Positions 1 through 12,399 are shown, counted from the stretch's first letter. The stretch: DNA of 64,000 nt from Climacium dendroides (GCA_950106755.1 OX467091.1:16385538-16449537); one strand, 5' to 3'. The notes: generated by a model from the letters alone, not told the origin. Program-made: numbers and translations.

Positions 1-1370
1 ACCAGATTTGCCTTCCGACTCGTTGAATCTCCACTGCCAGGTGAATCAAAAATTCAGAGCAGAGTTCCTCCCTGCAGCATAGTTAAATTTTGAAGCTCTT
101 TGCATATGTTGAGAGTTGTGGGCGTCGTGGGTTCTCTTCCTGCTTGGAGGGTTTAGGAATTCGGAGGGTAGCGCGAACAGCATTGGAAGGTGACTAATTA
201 ACTCTTGCATGATACTTTGAGTCTAGATTGAATTCAAGGCTGCATTGGCTATGGATCCTACGCAGGGAGCTATTCTTTCCGAGGTAGGGTTTATCAATTT
301 GGGGCGTGAGAGCAGAAACAGTTGATTCATGTATTGACTGCTCTTCATGAGTTGCGATTTTCGGTAGACTTTTCAGCAGAATTTTGTGTCTGTACAAGTG
401 CCAGTATCTGTTGCAGCGTCCTTGCTGGCTATACAAGAGTGAAAGGGCTTAGAGAATCTCAGAGGTTGATACTTTCACATTTGAACTTTCTCCTGACCAC
501 GTTCCAGTCAAGTTTCCTGAAGCTGAAGTCATTTGAAGTTGTTCATGTCGATGTCAAGCCGCTGCAGTTGTTTCTTCCTCCGTGCTTGGTGACGTGAGAG
601 TTGAGGGTTGAGTGGTGTGGTGAATCGAACAGACCCACAGAACGCCGTATGCTATATGATAATTTGTTTGACTGCAGCTTAGTATTAAGGCTCCATACGT
701 TGGTGGTGGTTGATGCAGAGAACTAGTGAGTGCTTTTTCTCTCTCAGAGCCCTGAAGGTTGAGCAATTTGGAGGCGGTTCCTGAATGCAGAAAGAGATCG
801 TTTGCAGTTGACGGGGAGCGGAGGATTTCAAGAGAGGGATTCGTGCATGAAACTTTTTGAAGTGAACTTCTAGTCAATAATTTGGAAGCGGCCGAAATTG
901 GAATCATTCGTTCTGAAGGCCAGGAAGGGACTTTAAAATCAGCCAAGCAATTGAGCAGACTTGAAGATATTGCCAGTCATACTTGATACTTTGTGTGTCT
1001 GCTGAAGTCTAGTTTTGAAGCTTGTTGTGTTCATTCGACGTTTCCGATGTCGAGGTTGGGGTTGGTGAACCAAAGTAGACTTTCTCTTTCTGCCTGGTGG
1101 TTTGACAGTTTGAAGAAGAGAACGAACTCAGTTGAAGGGAGCAGATTGATACTTATAGGCTACTTTTCCAACTTTTACTCAAGGTTTCCGACATTGCATG
1201 GATATGGAGCAGGATCTCTTTTCTGCTGATAGGACATACACTTGAAAGGGGGCCGAAGAGTTGAGGAGATTCATTTATATACTTTTTCCAGAGAAGTTAG
1301 ATTTCAATCTGTGGTGTTCCTCTGTTGTTGAAGAGGAACCGTTAGAAGTTTGTAGACACGGAGCCACAAG
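1..1370. other. Upstream region without a convincing coding gene; possible 5' leader
   Basis: No reading frame here looks like a conserved protein. The short open frames in several phases carry no motif I recognise. The composition is moderate rather than strongly AT-rich and is rich in TTGAAG-like words. It leads directly into the first exon proposed for the OSB-like gene at 1371, so part of it may be promoter or a transcribed 5' leader with introns. This is inference. Confidence 0.3.
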
Positions 1371-2532
1371 ATGTCTGCGTTAATGCACCTTTTATTGCAT
1401 CATAAGCAACAAACGAGAAGCTATTTGGTGCTTGGAGCTGGTGCAAGGGTGAGTGAGGGTTGACTTGTGGCCACACACCTGTTGTACGGAAGTGGTTGGA
1501 TGACTTGTGACTTGTCTGAATTGAACTACCGTGTTCATGTTAGCAACATATGTGTCCCATACATTTAGGTTCCTCGACAGCAGTGTATTTGATCAATACG
1601 GTGGTGCGCTTCCCCCAAATTAACAGGACGTGAACTTGGTTGGTTGGACGTTAGATATTAAATATTAGTACCGGTGAGTACCTTATGCTCAAACTGCTAC
1701 CCATGGAATGTGTTTTTGACTCATTGTCGGGGATTTGTGTGACCAGGATGCCTGTGTGATCACACCCATGAAGTCTCCATGGCGTGTACACCCATGTTTA
1801 TTCTCCGCCTCCCATGGAGGAAGGAGCAGCGGATCAATTAGGTGTTCATCTTCATCAGTTTGGAGAGAACCCGATGCTTCAGGTATGTCTAAGGTGGCCG
1901 CTCTCATGTGCAGAAGTGGGTGCTTTTTGTCTCTCAGAAAGAATGTGAATGATATATCTGAAGTATTTCAACAGTTGAACCAGGCAAAGTGAAGACAATT
2001 GATCAAGACTGGGAGGAGTATTTTGCGGATCCTTTGCAGTGGTGGGACAACAGATTTTACAAGGTATGTGAAGGTACCCTAGGAAAATATGTGAGGCTAT
2101 TGGTTCGTTGATGTCTAAACTTTGTGAAAAGACATCGAGAAGTTTATTTATTGCTTGTACAAGGTCTTGGGCGCTTTGGTAAACAAGAATCATATTACAT
2201 TCCGAGTGGGTTTTGAATTGAATTGAAGCTAATTAGATCACTCCAATGCTTAAGGACTTATGTTCCTCGATTGTTTTTTCATATTGGATTGAGGGTTGTT
2301 GTGCGTATAGATGAATCCCAAATCACCGGACTTTAAACACAAGGTGACAATGAAACCGCTTTGGGTAGATGGTTGGTCAACCCCACCATGGGTGAAGGCG
2401 ATACTCAAATTGTTGACTTTAAGGGAATTACCTTCTGGTGGTGGTTATCATACCAATGATTCTCAGGAGATTGTACAACCAAATAGGTATTGGCATGAGC
2501 ATGAGTTGTCTCCCTCTGTGACAAGAAATTGA
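1371..2532 (+). CDS. Short OSB-like protein with a single PDF motif (four-exon model)
   Basis: The proposed exons are 1371-1448, 1747-1882, 1975-2063 and 2311-2532, with GT..AG introns and matching phases; together they encode about 174 residues. Exons 3 and 4 join to give DWEEYFADPLQWWDNR followed by NPKSPDFKHK and PLWVDGW. This is the PDF motif of plant organellar single-stranded DNA-binding (OSB) proteins, which act in mitochondrial and plastid DNA maintenance. The N-terminus (MSALMHLLLHHKQQTRSYL, then an Arg/Ser-rich stretch) resembles an organelle transit peptide. No OB-fold (SSB-like) domain, which normally precedes the PDF motif, is visible between the transit-like region and the motif, so this is either a minimal PDF protein or a decayed or mis-modelled OSB gene. 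The motif is clear; exons 1-2 are inferred from splice sites and frame only. Confidence 0.5.
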
Positions 2533-2833
2533 TGAAATTGACTTGCTATAGATGACGCTTACACATTGAAGGTGGATGTCAAACCCATTGCTTTTAATTA
2601 GGTGTTCCATAAAGTGTTGTGCATGTGAGAGGCCTAAAGACTGCATAGATGCATCCAAGTGTTTTTATATTGATTGAGTGAGATTATTCACAGTACGAGT
2701 ACAAAGTGTTTTCTTATGTAGAGTGTATGGATGGTTCAGCTTACCGAAGGGCGATTTTGGAAGGAGAAGCCCTTTGCCCGCTAGTGCAAAAGCGTCAAAG
2801 CAAGCTGTTCGAGTTAGTGGTGGGAGTACGCGC

Positions 2834-5242
2834 ATGCAAAGCGCCAATACCACGAGTGAAGCAATTGCTCTGTTGAAGAACCAACTACAACAGGGCATTG
2901 CAGTAGACTCGTACACCTATGTTGGAATTCTGAAGCGGTGCTTGAAGCAGGAAGACCTTCCGGCAGTAAAGCAGGTTCATGAGTGCACCATTGAGAGTGG
3001 CATGCAGCAGAATATATATGTTGCCACCAACCTTTTGTGTGGATACATCAGATGTGGAAGAGTGGAGGATGCATGCAGAGTGTTTGATGAACTTGCGAGG
3101 AAGGACATTATTAGTTGGAACGCCATGGTTGGAGGTTATGCTCAGCGCGATTGTGGGAAAGATGCCATGGAAGTTTTCCATCGCATGCGAAAGGAAGGTA
3201 TGCAACCTAATGCAGTGACTTACATGAGCATCTTGAAGGCCTGTGCGAGCCCATCAGCTTTGAAGTGGGGCGAGGAAGTTCATGCGTTTATCCGAGAGGA
3301 TGGGTTTGAATCAGATGTTCGTGTGGGAACTTCTCTCCTCAAAATGTATGCGAAGTGTGGGAACATAAAGGAGGCAAGGAACACTTTTGATAAGTTGGCG
3401 AGTCGCAATGTGATCACCTGGAATGTCATGATTGGAGCATATGCCGGAAGTGGTGATGGTGAGGAAGCATATCGACTTTTTCTCCAAATGAAACGAGGAG
3501 GCTTCAAACCAGACGCAATCACGTATCTGAGCCTCCTGAATGCATGTGCAAGCGCAGGGGCTTTGGAGTGGGTGAAGCAGGTTCACAGGCATGCCCATGA
3601 TGCAGGATTTGAGGTGGATGTGCGTGTGGGCACCGCGCTTGTGCACATGTATGCAAAGTGTGGCAGTATCGATGATGCGCGACTGGCGTTTGACAAAATG
3701 GTGAAACGGGACTTGATTACTTGGAACGCGATGATTGGTGGACTTGCGCAACATGGCCGTCGGTCTGAAGCATATCGACTTTTTCTCGAAATGAAACGGA
3801 AAGGTCTCAAACCAGACGCATTTACGTATGCAAGTATCCTGAATGCATGTGCAAGCGCAGGGGCTTTGGAATGGGTCAGAGAGGTTCATTGCCATGCCCG
3901 TGAAGCCGGATTTGAGTTGGATGTGCTTGTGGGCAACGCGCTTGTGCACATGTATGCAAAGTGTGACAGTATCGATGATGCTCAACTAGTTTTCGACAAG
4001 TTGGAGGAACGGGACGTGATTACTTGGAACGTGATGATTGGTGGACTTGCGCAACATGGATGTGGGTTTGAAGCATATCAGCTTCTTCTCCAAATGAAAC
4101 AGGAAGGTCTCAAACCGGACGCATTTACGTATGCAAGTATCCTGAATGCATGTGCAAGCGCAGGGGCTTTGGAGTGGGTCAGAGAGGTTCATTGCCAGGC
4201 CCGTGAACACGGACTTGAGGTGGATGTGCGTGTGGGCAACACGCTTGTGCACATGTATGCAAAGTGTGGCAGTATCGATGATGCGCGACTGACTTTTGAC
4301 AAAATGGAGGAACGGGACGTGATTACTTGGAACGTGATGATTGGTGGACTTGCGCAACATGGATGTGGGTTTGATGCTATAGAAGTCTTCAGGAATATGA
4401 CAGCAGCTGGTGTGAAGCCTGATGGGTACTCCTTTGTGGCATTGTTAACTGCCTGTAGTCATGCAGGCCTTGTTGATGAAGGGCGTCGACTCTTCCTGGC
4501 TATGTCGCAAGATTATGGCATCGATGCCAGTTTGGTCCATTGGACCTGCGTGGTGGATATTCTTGGGCGGGCTGGGCACCTGGAAGAAGCCAAGGTGTTG
4601 ATTGATAATATGCCAGTTGAATCAGATGAAGCAATTTGGGGAGCCTTGCTGGGTGCTTGCAGATCATATGGTGATGTGGAGTTGGGTGAACTTGCGGCTA
4701 AAGAGCGTTTCAAGTTGGTACCCAGGGATGCTTCTACGTATGTGGTCCTCTCCAACATCTATGCTGCAGCTGAGAAGTGGGAGGAGGTATCATTGGTGCG
4801 GGCTGCGATGCTGGAGAGGGGTGTACGCAAGGAGCCGGGTCGTAGCTGGATCGAAGTTGATAGCAAGACTCATGCCTTTGTTGCAGGGGATAGATCTCAC
4901 CCCGAAGCAAAGGAGATATATGCGGAGTTGAGTAGATTGACGGAGAAAATCAAGGCTGAAGGCTACCTTCCAGATACCCGCCTTGTGTTGCACGATGTTG
5001 ATGAGAAGGATAAGGAGTTTTCACTTTGCTCTCATAGTGAGAAGTTGGCTATTGCATATGGACTTATTCACACCCCAAGTAGTAAAGCCGTTCATGTTTA
5101 CCAGAATCTTCGGGTGTGTTCAGATTGTCATACAGCAACCAAATTGATCTCAAAAGTGTCTAGAAGAGAGATTGTGGTAAGGGATGCAAATCGTTTTCAT
5201 CACTTTCGTGACGGCTTTTGTTCTTGTAATGATTATTGGTGA
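2834..5242 (+). CDS. PPR protein, PLS class with E and DYW domains (organellar RNA-editing factor type)
   Basis: This frame is uninterrupted and encodes 802 residues from the ATG at 2834. The frame stays open upstream to 2678, reading an Arg/Ser-rich, transit-peptide-like stretch but no ATG. The true start is therefore either 2834 or in an upstream exon spliced near 2694. About 17 PLS-type pentatricopeptide motifs occupy roughly residues 20-590. E1/E2 domains follow (IWGALLGACRSYGD at about 598), then a PG-box-like KEPGRSWIEV near 667 and a C-terminal DYW domain. That domain has HSE at 734-736, CSDCH at 762-766 and the ending CSCNDYW. The HxE and CxxC zinc-ligand signatures of the cytidine deaminase fold are intact. 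In the family, the PPR tract reads a specific organellar RNA and the DYW domain deaminates C to U. The editing target cannot be read from this sequence. The gene sits about 300 bp downstream of the OSB-like gene on the same strand. Confidence 0.9.
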   Translation: MQSANTTSEAIALLKNQLQQGIAVDSYTYVGILKRCLKQEDLPAVKQVHECTIESGMQQNIYVATNLLCGYIRCGRVEDACRVFDELARKDIISWNAMVGGYAQRDCGKDAMEVFHRMRKEGMQPNAVTYMSILKACASPSALKWGEEVHAFIREDGFESDVRVGTSLLKMYAKCGNIKEARNTFDKLASRNVITWNVMIGAYAGSGDGEEAYRLFLQMKRGGFKPDAITYLSLLNACASAGALEWVKQVHRHAHDAGFEVDVRVGTALVHMYAKCGSIDDARLAFDKMVKRDLITWNAMIGGLAQHGRRSEAYRLFLEMKRKGLKPDAFTYASILNACASAGALEWVREVHCHAREAGFELDVLVGNALVHMYAKCDSIDDAQLVFDKLEERDVITWNVMIGGLAQHGCGFEAYQLLLQMKQEGLKPDAFTYASILNACASAGALEWVREVHCQAREHGLEVDVRVGNTLVHMYAKCGSIDDARLTFDKMEERDVITWNVMIGGLAQHGCGFDAIEVFRNMTAAGVKPDGYSFVALLTACSHAGLVDEGRRLFLAMSQDYGIDASLVHWTCVVDILGRAGHLEEAKVLIDNMPVESDEAIWGALLGACRSYGDVELGELAAKERFKLVPRDASTYVVLSNIYAAAEKWEEVSLVRAAMLERGVRKEPGRSWIEVDSKTHAFVAGDRSHPEAKEIYAELSRLTEKIKAEGYLPDTRLVLHDVDEKDKEFSLCSHSEKLAIAYGLIHTPSSKAVHVYQNLRVCSDCHTATKLISKVSRREIVVRDANRFHHFRDGFCSCNDYW
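3518..4426 (+). repeat. Three tandem 303-bp PLS-triplet modules inside the PPR gene
   Basis: Modules begin at 3518, 3821 and 4124, exactly 303 bp (101 residues) apart, which is the length of one P-L-S motif triplet. The nucleotide match is very high. For example, the stretch encoding TYASILNACASAGALEW is almost identical at 3821 and 4124, and related at 3518. They correspond to residues about 229, 330 and 431 of the 802-residue form. The match at DNA level, not only protein level, points to recent internal duplication or conversion. Confidence 0.85.
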
Positions 5243-5438
5243 ATAGTTTAGGAATCTCAATTAGTTGTGGAGTGAATTTTGGGAACCTTGGATGATCATT
5301 TGATATGTACATGGACTAAATTATCCCATTTGTAGTTCCCTTGTTTAGTTTTGTATGTTGTGCAATTATCCTACAAGACACAAGTTGTGGTTCATTTATG
5401 AGTATGACATCACATACTAAGTTCAATATGCTAAGTTC

Positions 5439-5444
5439 AATAAA
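5439..5444 (+). terminator. Possible polyadenylation signal of the PPR gene
   Basis: An AATAAA hexamer lies about 200 bp after the PPR stop codon in AT-rich sequence. The region is AT-rich enough for the hexamer to arise by chance, so this is only a candidate. Confidence 0.3.
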
Positions 5445-6309
5445 TTTAGATTTAAGGCTTGTTTTTTTTTTTACAAGAAGTTGCATTTCATAGGTCACGT
5501 TGTTTGGGTAGCTTGTATTGTACAAGCATCCTTGTATGAGGTATACTATCAATGATTGAACCAAAAGATTTATTTTCATGTTAGAATACTATTATGTTCT
5601 TAGGATTTGATTGCCTTTCATTTTTTGTGATTGCATCAATGACTTAATTTGCTAATGTTTCAAATAACTTTTTTGCATTGTTTACTTGGCATTTGCTTTC
5701 AATTAAGAATTTGGATGCTTCAATTAGGAAACAATGAAAAGAAAATAGTGAAATGGAAGGTTGCCATCAACTTCTCTATGGTCATTGAGATACATGGAAT
5801 TTAGATGATATCAACCCCTAAAGTATTGAGCCCGCAACCATGTAGTCAAACTTCAAGATCATCCATTCTATATCTTTTATTTCTTTATTATTTGAAAGAA
5901 AAAAAATTGGTTTGGTTTTTCAAAGATGAGATTGGTGAATCTAAATTAACAAAAAATTTGTGAAGATGTGAAAAAAACTCACTTTGAATACAAAACATAC
6001 TTAAAAAATCTAAAAATTTAAGAATAGAATTACACAATGGTGTAAAACATTTAAGTATTAAGAAAGGTTCATGTTACTATACATTTAGAATCATGGTAAT
6101 AGATCCTTACCTCCAAATTTCAAGAAAATGTTCATTAGTAGGATTTCTTCAAGACTTTTAAGTAGAGTGCAAACTTCTTCAAAATTAATATTCATTTTTA
6201 GAATTTTTTCAAAATTTCCAAGTAGAGTAGAAACAACCCTTGAGAAAGCTCACTTAATTATTTTTTCTTAACTAAAAAGAAATAACAATGTCAAAATTAG
6301 ATTTTTTTT
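5445..6309. other. AT-rich intergenic DNA, no gene seen
   Basis: Strongly AT-rich sequence with poly-A and poly-T runs, presumably the 3' untranslated tail of the PPR gene and then spacer. No frame longer than about 90 codons and none with a recognisable motif. Confidence 0.6.
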
Positions 6310-7255
6310 AAACCCCTAAAGGATTTTGACTATGTTTTCACCAAGAATGCTCCAAAACTGCCATCTCTAATACAAGTACCAAATTTCTGAAAAAAATCAT
6401 TTTTGATATATCTAACTATAGGATCTTATATTACTTTGGTTTAAAAATATGTAGGAAAAGTTTCAGAAATTTTCACCATGTAGATTGCAAGATATTAGCA
6501 TTTGAAGTAACAAAAATCTTCTTTTTGTCCCTACGATAAACCGGGCAGCTGCACTTCTTAAGGTCTTATCATTATGAAAAAATGTCCAAAATGGTGGTTA
6601 CTCTTTGGATTCATTTTTAAAGGCAAGTTGGCTATATGCTTGTAAATTTTCAAATCATTTGGAATTGTACAACATATAGGAAAAAATAAGAAAGTAGAAA
6701 GAAGTAGAAAATGATTCAAAATACAAAATTGTTAACAATTTATTTATAAAATTGAAAAATGCCAATCCCAATGGTTGTAGTGTTCTAATAAACAATATAC
6801 ATCCAATTATTTATTTATTTCTTAAAAATATTGAAAATTGAGTTAAATAAAGGACTTCAAAGTTTATTTTAGAGTGGAGATTCTATAACTACCTTTAAAC
6901 TATCCACAACTAAAACTCCTCATAACTTTCATCTCATTAATCAAAATGGAATGATTCAAAGATATCCATATATAAATAAATCTAGAAAACCAATTTCAAT
7001 TTTTTTTTTTTTAAAGTAATTTATAAAGAAGGTTTTTTTTCTACCTAGACTACCCACCAAACAAAGAAAACTACATATCATACAATAACTTTTTAGCCAT
7101 GTAGTTAAAAGTTATGAAAATTGTTGGGCCTTAAATATACTCCTCGGGCACATGTTGTGTGAAAATTTCAATGAAAAAGAAAGAAAATTCCATTCATAGC
7201 AAGCTAACCAAATCGCTATGTTGCCAAAAAAATGTTATTTGGTCCTTTAGGGGTT
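6310..7255 (+). mobile_element. Non-autonomous inverted-repeat element, copy 1 (~0.95 kb)
   Basis: The left end reads AAACCCCTAAAGGATT and the right end GGTCCTTTAGGGGTTAAA, so the termini are inverted copies of one another with TTAACCCC/GGGGTTAA at the edges. The interior carries words shared with the copies at 14886-15802 and, reversed, 43582-44531, for example GGAATTGTACAACATATAGG and CCAATCCCAATGGTTG. There is no coding capacity. The TTAA at the ends could be a target duplication (piggyBac-like) or part of the repeat; the superfamily is not settled. Confidence 0.7.
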
Positions 7256-9859
7256 AAAATAGCTAAAAGTATTGAAATACTATGTATAGGTGTACCATAC
7301 TACCATATTTAAAATAAATTAAACAACAACTAATATTACTTGAACTTTAGTCGATGGCATGGTCAAAGCATTTATAAAGTTTCTATTTTTTTTTAATGAA
7401 AATCATCCATTTTTTGATATGCGAAAATCATGTTTGGCCATGCAAAGAAGATTTTATCTTCAACTTCTTTCTAAAGATGGTTCCATCAATATAAGATTTT
7501 AGCATTAGTACACTTTGATGACCTAGAAGCAAAGTGCTTCAAAGTTCTCCAGCTTCATGTTAAGTGATCACCATTAGTTTTAGCAACATGTTTGCATTTT
7601 TTACTATCCCTAAATTTTCTATGTTTTTTTTCTTTATGACAAATTCAACCTTGAAAAGACACCAACTAAAGGATTGAAGTATTTGGTGAATGAATTTTAG
7701 AAAATTGTAAGTATGCCCATGAATCTAATAATTTTTGGCCAACTACCTTGGTTTAGGGTCACATCCTTCTAAGGCTATGTAATCCAAGAAGGTCACCAAA
7801 GCTAAGTAGTGGTTGGTCATGTAGGTCTTATTCATGCAAAAACACAGGTGATTTTCATTCATTTTGTATGTACAAATTTGTTAGGCATGTACATCTTGAA
7901 TTGATGCAAGTCTTTATAGCTAATGCATGAATTCAAAATGGTTTGGCTAGTTTTTGGATTGTTTCAAGATGTAAATAGTAAGAAATTTGGGATTTGCAAC
8001 TAATGTTGTGCGGATATATTAGGTTGGATAGGCATGTATGTGGATACTTACATTTGCCATATATAATATCTTAAGTGTAAATCTTAAATGCCTATCCAAA
8101 TAATACATTATTTGATTAGACAGTGAAGTTGTAAATTTATTGAAAAAATGAGTTATCAAATTTGTCATTCAAAAACTTTGTGCACAAACCCTTACAATAT
8201 GAAATCCACCCACCCACCCACCTTTTGTGAGTGTTTGAAATGCACTCTTGAGCTTAGACATTGCACATTTTGGATTCTAATTATTAATTAAGTTCTAAAA
8301 GACAAAAAAATCTCAATTGACCTTCCAAGCAATGGAAAAGGTTTGGTTTGGTTTAAAACTCTCTAATGTTACAAAATAATATGCAAGATATATTTCAAGT
8401 TCACATATTCCATTTAAACCAAACTCTGATCTTAAAAAGTTAATTTGGTTGGTTACAAATTTTATAATAGCTACCTCCGTCTCCAAATGATCTTCCTATT
8501 TGACACAATGTTCTAAATTAAGGCAAATAATAACATTTTAAAAACCAATTTTGTACCATAAGTAGAGTTTGGTGCACTTTTAGCATTCTAAAAACTTTGA
8601 GTTTTGGAACCTTTTTCAAAGTGTAGTTTTGGAATATTGAAAAGTAGATTTTGGAGGGCATTTTAAGGAACACCAATGGACAATCAATTGTTGAATGTGA
8701 GGTTGTCATTTTGTAGGTATTTAATATATGCTCAAAACCACGTGTAGCCCTTTGTTTTGTCTCCTAGAGCTTCATCCCTTTCAATTAGACAATATTCAAA
8801 AAGATGCAAAAAATAAGAATGAACAATGTGGATTGACCCCTTTAGTTATTTCAATTGTCTTTTGATAGATGATTGCATGGATGAAGAGGGAACTACTAAG
8901 AGTTGTTTTGTTCCAAATAGCAATCAAAAAACAAATTTGACCAATTCACAACATCACAAAGTAGAACAAAAAGATCATTTGGGGACAAAAAATTAAGGCC
9001 AATAAGAAGATCATTTTGGGAAAGAGGGAGTACCTTTTTTTTTGTTAATTTTTGCATATCTCAAAATGATAAAACATACTTCAATCGGGGTTTTCTAACA
9101 ATAGTGATTGAAGGCCAAATTTTTCAAGATCTTTTACTTGAATAAACTTCATCCACTAATAACTTTCAAAACCAAAGTTTAAACACTAGTTTGGAAATTA
9201 GTCAAGGCTCTCTCAATGTCTATAAATTTATTTTTGAACTTTGTAGTCCAATTATCATTCAATACCTTGTCTTACTAGTTTGTAACTTCATCCTAATCTA
9301 TCTCTTTAACTCAAACTTAAAAGTTTTTTGAATATGGTCTATAGTTAGTATAAACTCTAAGATTTCATATTAAACTCTAAATTTCATCCATTGCACCATC
9401 TTTCATTAGTAGCTTGAGTTACTTTGTTTCAAACTTCATTTGTTAATAATTCTTGTGATTTCTATATGAATTTAGATTTTTTGTAAATTAGTCCAAAAGT
9501 CTTTACGATAATAGAATTATTTTTGCAATTTTCTATTCAACATTGTAACCTATAAGTCTAAAACTTCATCCTAAAGTTTATTTTTATAATTTTTGTCCAA
9601 ATGGAGGGTTTCATTATACTATAAATCAATCATGGAGTTGAAGATGTTTCTTCACTAGCATAAAAAATTAATCTAATATTTTGAGTTTCATCTATGTCTT
9701 TTATGATTTTTGTTCAATTTTGAAGATTTTAACAATTTTGAAAATCAAGCTTTGAGATCTAGATGAATTTTAGATTACATCTACACTTTATCCTAATTTC
9801 TCCTAATTGCCAATCACTTTTTCCTTTCTTCTGTTTGTCATAGTCTATTAGATGACATT
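7256..9859. other. AT-rich intergenic DNA, no gene seen
   Basis: Long AT-rich spacer with simple-sequence patches, including a short CCCA run near 8208-8222. The few open frames are under 70 codons and lack any motif. Confidence 0.6.
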
Positions 9860-10140
9860 TGAGACATAAACAAGGCCACAAGTTCATGGACAATGGGGAA
9901 CATGGGAACTTTGCCACATCATCGATGAGACATGGTTGGGAGACTACCATATCAAATAATATTATTTAATTAATTTTAAACTTATTTTTTAAAATTAAAA
10001 TTAAAATTTATTTTTTAAATTAATATTTAAAATGTTTTTAATTAATTAATATTGCGATAGGAGGGCATTGGTTCACAACAAGGAAAATAGCCCTAAAATA
10101 GTCCTCCCATACCCTCAAAAAGCATATAATGTGCAATGAT
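9860..10140. repeat. Dispersed AT-rich repeat, family 2, copy 1
   Basis: A stretch containing a phrase about wild-type spacer order (GGGAAC...CATGGGAAC, then CACAT...CATATCAAATAATATT), a TTAATTAATT-rich core and the trailing words CCTAAAATAGTCCTCCCAT...CCCTCAAA recurs with the same order near 39690-39985, and in part near 53500-53760. The ends are not defined. It is probably an old transposon fragment or other dispersed repeat. Confidence 0.4.
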
Positions 10141-11224
10141 GTTAATACATGAGTTGAGAGCAATAAACTTATAAGCCCTAAAGACAAAGCTTAATTATAA
10201 ACCTAGAATCCCAAACATGAACTTGCTTCTATTTTTTTTAAATTATTTTTAATAAACAAAATTAATCATATAAAAATATAAAAACTTACTATTTACAATA
10301 AATTTTGGGACTAAAGGCCCATTGTCCCTTTGGAGGACAAAATAGAAATTTGGACACATTCCTATAACCTCAATTTTTAGTGAAACTTTTTGAAACTTTT
10401 TTTCAAGATAGATAAACCTATTAGCTATGTGGGTATACAATTTTTATTTCAATTAGTGTGTAGGAGTAAAAGTTATACCACAAAAATCCAAATTTTCATT
10501 CACTGGGTAGAAATAGAAATCTACAAAAACTTGAAACTAAATTAAATTTTTTTTCCTGATAGCTCACATTTTTGTCTACACTTGAAGCTTGGTTCATTTC
10601 ATTTGGATTAGTGATGTGAAAGTTTTGAACAATCTTGTTTTTTGGGCAATCGAAGCATCTTCTTGAAAGAATAACTTATACGATTTATTTCTTTAAAAAA
10701 TTATTTGTCTAGGTTGAGTTTGCTTGTTAGAACAATCTCACCATTGGGATTATTGTGTTTCAATCCCATCTTAATGCTATTAATGATTTAGTTTTTTTTA
10801 AAATTTTGGATCTACTTTTCTTTACCAATTTTTAAAGAATGAAATCAAGTATGTTTAAAAAAAAATTCTAGACTATCAACTCAATTCTTCAACACAGAAT
10901 TTTTTGATTCAAAGTCCATAGAATTAAAAAAATTCACAAATGGTGGTCAAAGGCATTTAAAATTATAAGCTAGTCACTACAACAAAAGCTGTATTTTATG
11001 ACTAGGAAAATGTGATTGGAGGTGACTAGTGATTGCTTATAGTCACAATTTCCAAAACTTTGGGAAAAAATATGACTGCAAATATGACTGTCAATAATAT
11101 ACACTTGTTAGAAACGTCAAAGTATTGCATGTGACTATGTGTAGTCATATTTTATAGTCACATTTTTTATAGAAATTTCATTTTTTTTCTTTTTGTGTAG
11201 CCCCTAAAAATTTGGGAAATATAA

Positions 11225-11455
11225 AAAATATATAAGAATACTATTGTTCAAAATTTTAAAATCCTAGCTACTACTGTTGGAGGATTTTGAAATCCTAGCC
11301 ATCACTTTTTAAAAATTTTGAAATTCTAGCAATCATTTTTTTAGGGTTTAGAAATCTTAGTCACCATTTTTAGGATTTCAAAATCCTAGCTGTCATTTTT
11401 AGGGTTTTGAAACCCTAGTTTCCACTTCTTTAAGGTATTGAAACCCTAGCCATTA
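11225..11455 (+). repeat. Tandem ~40-bp repeats inside the CACTA element (AGGATTTTGAAATCCT units)
   Basis: About five imperfect units contain an inverted pair AGGRTTT..AAATCCT followed by AGCCATCAC-like sequence. Each unit can itself fold. They lie in the left subterminal part of the transposon and are followed to about 11900 by a TTGTTGCTTCTTAG-rich low-complexity tract. Confidence 0.6.
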
Positions 11456-12399
11456 CTTCATTTGCCTTCTCTTTCTTGTCATTTATTTCTTTCTAATTCT
11501 TATTTCTTGCTTTTTTTTTTTTTTTGGTTGTTGTTGTCTCTTGATTGTTGTTTTTAATTTTTGTCTTTTGGTTATTACTTCTTAGTTGTTATCTCTTAGT
11601 TGTTCCTTCTTAATTGTTGTTTTTTGGTTGTTGCTTCTTAGTTGTTGTAACTCTTTTATTTGTTGCTTCTTAGTTGTTGTGAGTCTCTTAGTTTTTGCTT
11701 CTTAGTTGTTATGAGTCTCTTAGTTGTTGCTTACTAGTTGTTGCATCTTAAATTTTTGCCTCTTATTGTCTCTTAGATCTTGTCTTTATTGTTTTTTTAA
11801 TTCTTGCTTCTTTTTTTCTCTTGTTGCACCTTAATTCATATTATTCTTCCTTCTTGTTGCCTTTTGTTGCATCTTAGCTCTTATTTGTTGCTACCACTTT
11901 GCACTTGCCACCTTTTGCTTCTTATTTTTTTTATCTCCATTATTATTCTCTTTTATTTCTTGTAATTTTTAAAGACATAGTTTTTTTGTTTTTTTTTCAC
12001 CATCAACTTTGTGCTGCCATAAACCTTTGAAGATTAACTTTTATTATTCATTCACTAAAATTGACCTTCTTGATTGTGTATGTAGGCATTAAAACTTGGA
12101 GCAAAGCCATTGAAGACTATTTACAATACAATAGAATCAACCACTTCACATTATTGTAAGTAATATGAAACTTACAAATATGTGTGCATATTCAATCATA
12201 GAATGAGTCATTGTATATTTCTACTATGTTTTGTATTAGTGACTAATAAATGTCTTTGAAAATATTTACATTTTTTTTTTTTGCATTTTCCTTTTTCAAT
12301 ATGACTATTTCTTGTACATCTTGTAAATCATATATACTCATTTTAAATGCATGAATTTTTTTATTTAGTAGTTAAATCATATTGATGTATGACTATATA

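Noticed and set aside
2678..2833. PPR start at 2678
   Set aside because: The codon there is GTG, not expected to start nuclear plant genes; the open stretch may instead belong to an exon spliced from upstream.
3311..3985. 224-codon minus-strand frame inside the PPR gene
   Set aside because: Antisense of repeated PLS modules; its own repeats mirror those of the PPR gene.
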